Shown piece after piece: positions 1-4,733 of a stretch of 5,824 nt of DNA. The stretch is from Neptuniibacter sp. (lineage in GTDB: Bacteria; Pseudomonadota; Gammaproteobacteria; Pseudomonadales; Balneatricaceae). The stretch is from assembly GCA_024686055.1 (NCBI GenBank), contig JAIBDV010000219.1:1-5824 (forward strand), in the 5' to 3' direction. The notes beneath the pieces were generated by a model. It had not been told where the DNA came from. It worked only from the letters and a program-made list of their open reading frames with translations, and did no database searches. Positions within the stretch are counted from its first letter, which is position 1, and every line of letters starts with the position of its first letter. Made by a program: the position numbers and the translations under genes.

Positions 1-368
1 ACCATTTTCTGGAAATTGCTCGCCTGAGCCTCGGCCTTGGTTTCAAAATCCAGGTGGGTCAGTTTGGAGACGCCGTCTACCAGGTCAGCAACGGTCGTGC
101 CGAACTGGGACTCAACCCCTTCGTAACTGATCTCAGTGTCTTCGATAACATCATGCAGCATGGCGGCCATCAGGCTCTGGTGGTCCATGCGCATCTGCGA
201 CAGGATGCTGGCAACTGACAGGGGGTGGGTGACGTAAGGTTCACCACTTTTACGCTTCTGGCCGTCGTGGGCCTGTTCAGCGTAAAAATAGGCACGACGC
301 ACCTCACGAATCTGCTGCAGATCGAGGTAATCGGTCAGGCGTTCTGAGAGGGCATCAATGGTTGGCAT
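1..368 (-). CDS. spoT: SpoT, bifunctional (p)ppGpp synthetase/hydrolase, N-terminal part only
   Basis: This is the start of SpoT, the cytoplasmic enzyme that hydrolyses, and weakly makes, the alarmone (p)ppGpp. My reading of the minus strand gives MPTIDALSERLTDYLDLQQI at the N-terminus, and about 122 codons are present before the window edge cuts the gene. What remains is the first part of the HD hydrolase domain. The segment GQKRKSGEPYVTHP (about residues 36-49, with the conserved His48) and HDVIEDT (His72-Asp73, Glu76-Asp77) carry the Mn-binding and catalytic residues, so hydrolase activity is expected to be intact. The synthetase, TGS and ACT regions lie outside. The start ATG (366-368) is fixed by an AGGAG five bases upstream (374-378). 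It is the third gene of gmk-rpoZ-spoT, 194 bases after rpoZ. RelA is unlikely because its HD site is degenerate and this context is classic for spoT. Confidence 0.95.
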   Translation of the reverse strand, partial: MPTIDALSERLTDYLDLQQIREVRRAYFYAEQAHDGQKRKSGEPYVTHPLSVASILSQMRMDHQSLMAAMLHDVIEDTEISYEGVESQFGTTVADLVDGVSKLTHLDFETKAEAQASNFQKM

Positions 369-479
369 AACATCTCCTGTATCCGTCCCGCGCGTTTACG
401 CCGGTGTAACTGCCGGATAGTCTGAATCATGCCGTATAGAGGGGGATTGGGAAAGAGGCTGCAGTGCACAAAACAGGCA

Positions 480-544
480 TCTGACCCGCAGTAATAGATA
501 TTTACTACTAGCCGCCAGAGAACCGGGCGACAATGCGGGTCAGA
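480..544 (-). repeat. Perfect 11-bp inverted repeat in the rpoZ-spoT gap (candidate RNA structure)
   Basis: TCTGACCCGCA at 480-490 is exactly complementary to TGCGGGTCAGA at 534-544. The 43 bases between can form two smaller hairpins: AGTAA/TTACT (490-494 with 502-506, sharing base 490 with the outer arm) and CGCC/GGCG (513-516 with 526-529). The transcript could therefore fold as a small branched structure just after rpoZ. On the minus strand the helix is followed, about five bases on, by a short GTTTTG run, which is too weak and too far away for a standard terminator. A poor promoter-like pair, TTGTCG (533-528) and TAGTAG (510-505) 17 bases apart, lies inside. Its role is unknown; a processing site, an attenuator or a spoT-specific leader are all possible. 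Confidence 0.6.
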
Positions 545-562
545 ACCAGGGAAAACTGAGGA

Positions 563-775
563 TCAGTCTTCGATGATCTCGTCCAGAATGGACTTGTTGA
601 CCAGGTCTTCGGCGATTTCACGCAGCGCAACAACAGTTGGCTTGTCGTTTTCCCACTCGACCTTAGGGTCTTTACCACCGGTTGCCAGCTGGCGTGCGCG
701 CTTGGACGCGACCATCACCAGTTCGAAACGGTTGTCGACATTTTCCAGGCAATCTTCAACGGTGACTCGTGCCAT
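563..775 (-). CDS. rpoZ: RNA polymerase omega subunit, short form
   Basis: This is the small omega subunit that binds beta-prime, aids RNA polymerase assembly and, in proteobacteria, forms part of one ppGpp-binding site. The 70-residue product starts MARVTVEDCLENVDNRFELV and continues with ASKRARQL, an NDKPTVVALREIAEDLV core (about residues 43-59) and an acidic ILDEIIED end. It aligns well with E. coli omega through that core, but the E. coli protein runs to 91 residues, so about 20 C-terminal residues are absent here. The missing part is the poorly conserved tail, and the stop is clean with no sign of a frameshift. A GAGG five bases before the ATG supports the start. It sits between gmk and spoT with its own promoter in the gap upstream. 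Confidence 0.95.
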   Translation of the reverse strand: MARVTVEDCLENVDNRFELVMVASKRARQLATGGKDPKVEWENDKPTVVALREIAEDLVNKSILDEIIED

Positions 776-810
776 GATGACCTCAATATAGGTGGTTAAG
801 CTTGAAATGA

Positions 811-837
811 CCGGGCATTCTAGCGGCCAATGCCCGG
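811..837. repeat. 9-bp inverted repeat overlapping the rpoZ promoter
   Basis: CCGGGCATT (811-819) and AATGCCCGG (829-837) are perfect inverted copies around a 9-base centre. On the minus strand the repeat covers the -10 hexamer, most of the promoter spacer and the discriminator. It could act as an operator, or as a hairpin in transcripts coming from gmk. The bases after it on the minus strand (TCATTTCAAG) are not a proper U-tract, so a terminator call is not justified. Confidence 0.55.
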
Positions 838-845
838 AGTGACAA
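817..845 (-). promoter_or_regulatory. Sigma70 promoter for rpoZ(-spoT)
   Basis: Read on the minus strand, TTGTCA (845-840) and TAGAAT (822-817) are exactly 17 bases apart, each five of six to consensus. Transcription would begin near 810, about 35 bases before the rpoZ ATG. The discriminator GCCCGG is G+C-rich, a feature of promoters repressed by ppGpp, so feedback on the unit encoding omega and SpoT is plausible but is inference. The call rests on sequence match alone. Confidence 0.65.
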
Positions 846-858
846 GGTTAATGCGTGA

Positions 859-1482
859 TCAGTTATCAGCCAGCAGGCGATCCAGCATGGACTGATGGCG
901 GGCATGCTGGGGTGCCAGACGCAGACGACGGGCGCTGAAGACCGTCTGCAGTTCAGTGAGTGCCTGCTGGAAGTCGTCGTTGATGATCAGATAGTGGTAT
1001 TCGTTAAGGTGACTCATCTCTTCAACGGCCTGATTCATCCGGTAATCAATAACGTCCTGGGCGTCGGTGCCACGGCCTGACAGGCGTTTGTGCAATTCTT
1101 CCCGTGACGGCGGCAGGATAAAGACAGAACAGCATTCGGGCATCAGTTCACGCACCTGCTGTGCACCCTGCCAGTCGATCTCCAGGATCACGTCAATGCC
1201 AGCGTCCAGTTGCGTATCTACCCAGACACGGGACGTGCCGTATTTATTGGTAAAAACCTCGGCATATTCCAGAAACTGGCCTTTGTTGACCATGGCATCA
1301 AATTCGGTCATTTCCACAAAGTTGTAATCTTTGCCGTTCTCTTCCCCGGGGCGCATGTCGCGGGTGGTGTGGGAAACAGAAACGCGCACCTGGCTGTCCT
1401 GCTCAAGCAGGGCTTTTACCAGGCTGGTTTTACCGGCCCCGGAGGGTGCTGAAATAACGTACAGAGTACCTTGCTGGCTCAT
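859..1482 (-). CDS. gmk: Guanylate kinase
   Basis: This cytoplasmic kinase transfers phosphate from ATP to GMP to give GDP, the step feeding the GTP and (p)ppGpp pools. Using the ATG at 1482-1480, the protein has 207 residues, the same as E. coli Gmk. It begins MSQQGTLYVISAPSGAGKTS, which contains the P-loop (about residues 11-19). It then shows the GMP-binding SHTTR (37-41), RPGE, LEYAEVF and YGTS segments, EIDWQGAQQ (about 101-109), FILPPS, and the GRGTD lid arginines (about 136-140). It ends in RHQSMLDRLLADN. A longer start at 1494 would add MEPS, but it has no ribosome site and family members begin at MxxGTLY. It is the first gene of gmk-rpoZ-spoT and is 83 bases from rpoZ. Confidence 0.95.
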   Translation of the reverse strand: MSQQGTLYVISAPSGAGKTSLVKALLEQDSQVRVSVSHTTRDMRPGEENGKDYNFVEMTEFDAMVNKGQFLEYAEVFTNKYGTSRVWVDTQLDAGIDVILEIDWQGAQQVRELMPECCSVFILPPSREELHKRLSGRGTDAQDVIDYRMNQAVEEMSHLNEYHYLIINDDFQQALTELQTVFSARRLRLAPQHARHQSMLDRLLADN

Positions 1483-1544
1483 ACTGGGTTCCATTGTCTG
1501 GCGCTGTTCTGGTCGCGGTGAAGCCGACCCCGGATAGATGGGGC

Positions 1545-1573
1545 ATTATACGGCCTTGAGCCGGAGGCGTCAT
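1545..1573 (-). promoter_or_regulatory. Sigma70 promoter for gmk
   Basis: On the minus strand, ATGACG (1573-1568, four of six to consensus) is 17 bases upstream of a perfect TATAAT (1550-1545). The discriminator that follows is GCCCC. The predicted start near 1538 leaves a leader of about 55 bases to the Gmk ATG at 1482. The -35 begins only about ten bases beyond the DUF1826 stop codon, and no terminator is visible between, so transcripts from DUF1826 may run through this promoter. Confidence 0.65.
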
Positions 1574-1582
1574 CGGCCGGAC

Positions 1583-2197
1583 TCAGTCGGCAAAGTCCAG
1601 CGACATAAATAACCGGGGCTGACCGGCCAGCGGGACAGGTGAGCGGTGTACCAGGCCGTGGCCACTGTTGTTGTACCAGCCATCACCTTTTATCAGGGCA
1701 ACATCGCCGCTTTTCAGCTGTTCTGGTTCGGTGACAGGCTGGCCGGTCAGAGAGGCCAGTGGTTGCGGGTGCCACTGGGTTGCGACCCCACACCAGCTGG
1801 TTACCAGTCGACAGGGAATATGGTCAACATGGAAGCGGGGGCACATGGGTTTATCCAGCAGTGCCAGGCGCAGTCCGGCGCGCTTGAGCTCAAACAGGCA
1901 GCAGAACATATCAACCAGTAACTGGATATCTTCGATCAGAACCGCGCGGCCGGGGTGCTCGGGCAGCGCTTTTGTCAGCAGCTCAGGCACCTCCTCCACT
2001 GTCAGAATACTTTTGACTTGAAGGTTAAGCGGTGGTTTGGCTGTCAGGGCGGCAGTGTAGGCCTGGATGTCGTCAGATAGCGTTCGCTGCCAGCCAGCCA
2101 TATTGCAATCGGGGTCATAGATGCGGGTAAAAACTTCTGGTTCAGAGGATAAGTGCTGAGTCCGGGTGGCTGTGTCGGGGAGCGTAAAGGCGTTCAT
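1583..2197 (-). CDS. DUF1826 family protein, function unknown, probable zinc-starvation gene
   Basis: The 204-residue product is recognised as DUF1826 by its core, CPRFHVDHIPCRLVTSW (about 119-135), and its end, HRSPVPLAGQPRLFMSLDF (about 184-202). No signal peptide or membrane segment is seen, so it is probably cytoplasmic. The family has no established activity but is known to cluster with Zur-regulated genes and COG0523 metal chaperones. Two readings of its conserved residues are possible. His123-x-Asp125, His184 and Arg195 (11 residues after the histidine) match the order and spacing of an Fe(II)/2-oxoglutarate oxygenase site. Alternatively, Cys119, His123, Asp125, His126 and Cys129 could bind a metal such as zinc. 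Both are inference. It diverges from the HisI-like gene across the operator-like palindrome, and only a weak ribosome site precedes its ATG. Its stop is close to the gmk promoter on the same strand. Confidence 0.85.
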   Translation of the reverse strand: MNAFTLPDTATRTQHLSSEPEVFTRIYDPDCNMAGWQRTLSDDIQAYTAALTAKPPLNLQVKSILTVEEVPELLTKALPEHPGRAVLIEDIQLLVDMFCCLFELKRAGLRLALLDKPMCPRFHVDHIPCRLVTSWCGVATQWHPQPLASLTGQPVTEPEQLKSGDVALIKGDGWYNNSGHGLVHRSPVPLAGQPRLFMSLDFAD

Positions 2198-2215
2198 GAG
2201 CTGCTATTCACTGAA

Positions 2216-2238
2216 GTAATGTTATATTATAACTTAAC
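2216..2238. promoter_or_regulatory. Probable Zur operator between DUF1826 and the HisI-like/folE2 genes
   Basis: A perfect 13-base palindrome, GTTATATTATAAC, lies at 2221-2233. The symmetry continues imperfectly out to 2214-2240 (AAGT...ACTT). Compared with the 23-base gammaproteobacterial Zur consensus as I recall it (GAAATGTTATA, a central base, then its inverse), I count 18 of 23 matches, including the whole GTTATA/TATAAC core. It is the only such site in the window and sits in the 80-base spacer between two divergent arms whose gene families are typical Zur targets. Zinc-loaded Zur bound here would cover the promoter region of both arms, with release when zinc is scarce. The assignment to Zur is inference from sequence and context. 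Confidence 0.75.
2226..2231 (-). promoter_or_regulatory. -10 element for the DUF1826 gene, inside the palindrome
   Basis: The minus strand reads a perfect TATAAT at 2231-2226, giving a start near 2219 and a leader of about 22 bases to the ATG at 2197. The -35 region is poor (TTCAAC at 16-base spacing or TCAACA at 15). On the plus strand the same palindrome supplies TATATT and TATTAT hexamers that could serve the HisI-like gene, again without a good -35. Burying the -10 elements of both directions in one palindrome suits a repressor operator. Confidence 0.5.
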
Positions 2239-2277
2239 TTTAAATGTGTTGAATGGCCACTATCGGCTGGGGTTTGT

Positions 2278-2706
2278 ATGACGCGTCGCTTTTTTCAGTC
2301 GCTGGAGTCTGGGCAGGCGGGTTCTCGCTTTGCGCTTGAACCGTTGCTGTGCCAGCTAAACTTTGATCATCAGGGGCTTCTGCCCGTTATTACCCAGCGA
2401 GCCAGTGACGGGGAAGTGTTGATGATGGCCTGGATGAATGCCCAGGCGTTACGGCAGACCCTGGATAGCGGACGAATGACTTATTGGTCCCGCTCTCGTC
2501 AGTGCTTCTGGCTTAAGGGTGAAACCAGCGGACATTATCAAAAGCTGGTTGAAATGCGGTTGGACTGTGACGGCGATACCCTGCTCTGTCGTGTTGAGCA
2601 GATAGGCCCTGCCTGTCATACCGGCCGCTCGAACTGTTTTTATTTTCAGGTAGATGCTGAGAATAACCAGGTTTGTCTGACGGAAAGCCGTCCCGTTGTA
2701 GATTGA
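2278..2706 (+). CDS. HisI-like phosphoribosyl-AMP cyclohydrolase, probable zinc-regulated paralogue
   Basis: The 142-residue protein belongs to the PRA-CH family, which opens the purine ring of phosphoribosyl-AMP in histidine synthesis (third step). Family motifs appear in order: GLLPVITQ (about 33-40), EVLMMAWMN (46-54), YWSRSR (69-74), KGETSGHYQK (80-89), LDCDGDTLL (95-103) and ACHTGRSNCF (112-121). The three cysteines expected to hold zinc (Cys97, Cys113, Cys120) and the Mg-binding aspartates (Asp96, Asp98, Asp100) are all present, so it should be an active metalloenzyme. There is no HisE domain and no other his gene nearby. The position beside folE2 and a Zur-like site suggests a second copy rather than the main HisI, but this needs the rest of the genome. 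About 20-25 residues precede the core, a little more than usual. The ribosome site is weak (TGGGG, 2268-2272). Confidence 0.88.
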   Translation: MTRRFFQSLESGQAGSRFALEPLLCQLNFDHQGLLPVITQRASDGEVLMMAWMNAQALRQTLDSGRMTYWSRSRQCFWLKGETSGHYQKLVEMRLDCDGDTLLCRVEQIGPACHTGRSNCFYFQVDAENNQVCLTESRPVVD

Positions 2707-2710
2707 GGAG
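2705..2710 (+). promoter_or_regulatory. folE2 ribosome binding site overlapping the upstream stop codon
   Basis: GAGGAG at 2705-2710 overlaps the last two bases of the HisI-like TGA stop (2704-2706) and lies six bases before the ATG at 2717. It decides the folE2 start against an in-frame TTG at 2711, which directly abuts the site. The overlap implies that the two genes share one transcript and are probably translationally coupled. Confidence 0.8.
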
Positions 2711-2716
2711 TTGAAA

Positions 2717-3664
2717 ATGAACCAGCAAACAAGCCCGGTAGCGTTGCCGGATGTCGCCGCAACAGACAGTGCCGGTGTGCATATGCCACTCGACTGGGTG
2801 GGTATGTCGGGGCTGGCGTTACCGTTCAGGCTGCTGGATGGTCAGGCTGGTGAAGTCGCTTGCCAGGGAACAGCACAGGCGTTTGTGAATATCTGCCGGG
2901 CGGATGTGAAAGGTATTCATATGTCACGGTTATACCTGCTGCTGGAGGCCTTTGTGGACAGTCAGCAGCTGACGCCGGCGACGTTAGCTGCGTTTCTGCA
3001 GAGTAAGCTGGAGACGCATCTGGATATCAGTGACAGTGCCGCGGTGAGCCTGCGCTGTGATTACCTGGTTCGTCGCCCAGCGTTGAAAAGTGATCACCGG
3101 GGCTGGAAAGCGTATCCGATTGAGGTCATCAGTCGGCTGGAAATGGGCAAGGTAACAACGGAGTTGAAGCTGGCGATTCCGTACTCCAGCACCTGTCCTT
3201 GCTCGGCTTCGCTGTCGCGGCAACTGCTGGCGGAAGCGATGCTGGAGGATTTTCCAGAGGACGGTCCACTGGATAAGGAGGCGCTACGGCACTGGCTGCT
3301 CAGCGAGCGCGGGTCGGTTGCGACGCCTCACAGTCAGCGTTCATGGGCATATCTGCGGTTAAAACTGTCGATGGCTGATAGCTTTCCAGTCAACGAGCTG
3401 ATTGATTGTGTTGAGCAGGCATTGGGTACGCCGGTACAGACAGCGGTGAAACGACAGGATGAGCAGGCGTTTGCTCGTCTTAATGGCAGTAATCTGATGT
3501 TCTGTGAAGATGCTGCCCGGCGTATCAAGCAGGCGTTGCTGGCGGTTGGTGGTGTTGAGGATTTCTGGCTCAAGGTTGAGCATCAGGAAAGTTTGCATGC
3601 CCATGATGCAGTGGCGATTGCGACCCGAGGTGTTGAGGGTGGTTACAGCGCAGAGTTGAATTGA
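2717..3664 (+). CDS. folE2: GTP cyclohydrolase IB (FolE2)
   Basis: FolE2 converts GTP to 7,8-dihydroneopterin triphosphate, the entry step to folate (and, through QueD, queuosine), and can work with metals other than zinc, unlike FolE. The 315-residue protein has LPDVA near the start, PLDWVGMSGLALPF (about 24-37), IPYSSTCPCSASLSRQ (154-169, with the active-site cysteine in TCPCS), TPHSQRS (203-209), MFCEDAARRI (261-270) and EHQESLHAHDAVA (288-300). The Cys, His205, Glu and His-x-His residues expected at the metal and substrate site are therefore present. Between CPCS and HSQRS there are about 42 residues, where shorter family members such as that of Neisseria have about ten. This insertion is in frame and probably clade-specific. 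It follows the HisI-like gene with a ten-base gap and is convergent with yicC. The Zur-like palindrome upstream suggests expression in low zinc, sparing FolE. Confidence 0.95.
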   Translation: MNQQTSPVALPDVAATDSAGVHMPLDWVGMSGLALPFRLLDGQAGEVACQGTAQAFVNICRADVKGIHMSRLYLLLEAFVDSQQLTPATLAAFLQSKLETHLDISDSAAVSLRCDYLVRRPALKSDHRGWKAYPIEVISRLEMGKVTTELKLAIPYSSTCPCSASLSRQLLAEAMLEDFPEDGPLDKEALRHWLLSERGSVATPHSQRSWAYLRLKLSMADSFPVNELIDCVEQALGTPVQTAVKRQDEQAFARLNGSNLMFCEDAARRIKQALLAVGGVEDFWLKVEHQESLHAHDAVAIATRGVEGGYSAELN

Positions 3665-3670
3665 GATGCT

Positions 3671-3701
3671 GGCCGGGCTGTCTGTTGCAGGCAGTCCGGC
3701 C
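3671..3701. terminator. Hairpin between convergent folE2 and yicC
   Basis: GGCCGGGCTG (3671-3680) pairs with CAGTCCGGCC (3692-3701), a ten-pair stem with one G-U. Inner pairing can extend it to about 14 pairs. It starts seven bases after the folE2 stop. The following plus-strand bases (TTGAGTCTTTGG) are only moderately T-rich, and the minus-strand side is poorer. Position in a 53-base convergent gap favours a shared terminator, stronger for folE2. Confidence 0.6.
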
Positions 3702-3717
3702 TTGAGTCTTTGGTCAG

Positions 3718-4584
3718 TTATTCTATGTTCTGAATCTGTTCGCGCATCTGTTCGATCAGCACTTTGAGATCTACCGCGCACTGGGTGGTTTCGGCCACAA
3801 TCGATTTTGATGACAGGGTATTGGCTTCCCTGTTCAGCTCCTGCATCAGAAAATCCAGCCGACGCCCGATTGCACCTTTTTGCTTCAGTACCCGGCGTAC
3901 TTCCTGTACATGGGTGTCGAGGCGGTCCAGCTCTTCATCTACATCGGCCTTCTGCGCCAGCATTACCATCTCCTGTTCAAGACGGCCTTCATCGAGCTCT
4001 ACCTTTAATTCCTCCAGACGGCTGCGCAGATTGTCGCGCTGGCCTTGCAGGATCAGGGGGAGTTTCTCGCGTATCTGACAGACAATCGCGCTGATACTGT
4101 CCAGACGCTGGTTGATCAGCGCTGCTAGCTCTTTGCCTTCGCGCTCGCGCCCAGCCAGCAGATCATCCAGCGCCGCATCCAGCGTTTGTAATGCTGTAGC
4201 TTTAATTGCATCCATATCCAGTGCTGCGTCCTGCAGTACCCCTGGCCAGCGCATGACTTCAAGCGGGTCCAGCGGCTGGCTGTTGTCTGGCAGCATGGCC
4301 TGAATCTGGCTGGCGGCGTTGATCAGGTCCTGAGCGTAGTCTGTGTTTATACTCAGGGTCTGGGCGCGGGCTTCAGGGACAAAGCGCAAAGTGCATTCGA
4401 TCTTGCCGCGGCTCAGTTTTTTACGCAGGCGCTCACGTAAAGGCGGCTCCAGATCGCGGAAGTTATCCGGTAGTCGCAAGTGGGGTTCCAGGTAACGATG
4501 GTTTACCGAACGGATCTCCCAGGCGAGACTGCCCCAGCTATGTTGGGCTTCCTGCCGGGTGAAGGCAGTCATACTACGTGTCAT
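3718..4584 (-). CDS. yicC: YicC family endoribonuclease-like protein
   Basis: The 288-residue product aligns along its whole length with E. coli YicC (287 residues). It has MTRSMTAFTR at the start, WEIRSVNHRYLE (about 22-33), the RLPDNFRDLEPPLRERLRKK region, RWPGVL (112-117), a long charged helical stretch (about 145-235, likely coiled coil), EELDRLDTHV (217-226), GRRLDFLMQELNREANTLSS (240-259) and IEQMREQIQNIE at the end. These correspond to the YicC N-terminal domain and the DUF1732 C-terminal domain. E. coli YicC has been reported to act on RNA, including the small RNA RyhB, as an endoribonuclease; its physiological role is still thin. The ATG at 4584-4582 is preferred: GAGAG lies eight bases before it, whereas the in-frame TTG at 4590 is too close to that site. 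It is divergent from rph, the usual arrangement. Confidence 0.93.
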   Translation of the reverse strand: MTRSMTAFTRQEAQHSWGSLAWEIRSVNHRYLEPHLRLPDNFRDLEPPLRERLRKKLSRGKIECTLRFVPEARAQTLSINTDYAQDLINAASQIQAMLPDNSQPLDPLEVMRWPGVLQDAALDMDAIKATALQTLDAALDDLLAGREREGKELAALINQRLDSISAIVCQIREKLPLILQGQRDNLRSRLEELKVELDEGRLEQEMVMLAQKADVDEELDRLDTHVQEVRRVLKQKGAIGRRLDFLMQELNREANTLSSKSIVAETTQCAVDLKVLIEQMREQIQNIE

Positions 4585-4733
4585 ATGCAACGCTCTCGAT
4601 TAAAATACGGGGCTGATAGCGGTCTGGCGTGGCGTCTTGCTCCGCCTGCACTAACATGGTTGTCAGTCATTCTAACAGTCGAGCGCCTGTGGCTCTATCA
4701 GGCAGGCGTCAGTCAACAGGGCATTACATCACT
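4585..4733. other. Divergent yicC-rph intergenic region
   Basis: These 149 bases must hold the start signals for both genes, but I find no convincing paired -35/-10 in either direction. Visible elements are TTGTCA at 4660-4665 (plus) without a -10 at normal spacing and TAGAAT on the minus strand near 4676 without a -35. There is also an inverted repeat CGCCTG/CAGGCG (4684-4689, 4703-4708) and an 8-base direct repeat GTCAGTCA (4662-4669, 4708-4715). No short gene is supported. Confidence 0.5.

Noticed and set aside
1483..1494. Gmk start four codons earlier (MEPS)
   Set aside because: No ribosome site precedes it, and the family begins at MxxGTLY, matching the ATG at 1482.
1668..2021. Plus-strand reading frame of 117 codons opposite DUF1826
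   Set aside because: It lies within a recognised family gene, has low-complexity Ser/Arg composition and no ribosome site.
2711..2716. TTG start for FolE2, two codons upstream
   Set aside because: It directly abuts the GAGGAG site with no spacing, whereas the ATG at 2717 has ideal six-base spacing.
3764..4078. Long plus-strand reading frame opposite yicC (104 codons)
   Set aside because: It is antisense to a full-length YicC, is extremely Ser/Arg-rich and matches no family; it is a shadow of the yicC codons.
4662..4715. GTCAGTCA direct repeat in the yicC-rph spacer as a regulator site
   Set aside because: Only eight bases, 46 apart, with no promoter to relate it to; chance is an adequate explanation.
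4629..4733. Upstream extension of rph by 35 codons
   Set aside because: The extra residues (Ser/Cys-rich) have no counterpart in RNase PH, and the ATG at 4734 already gives a longer N-terminus than usual.
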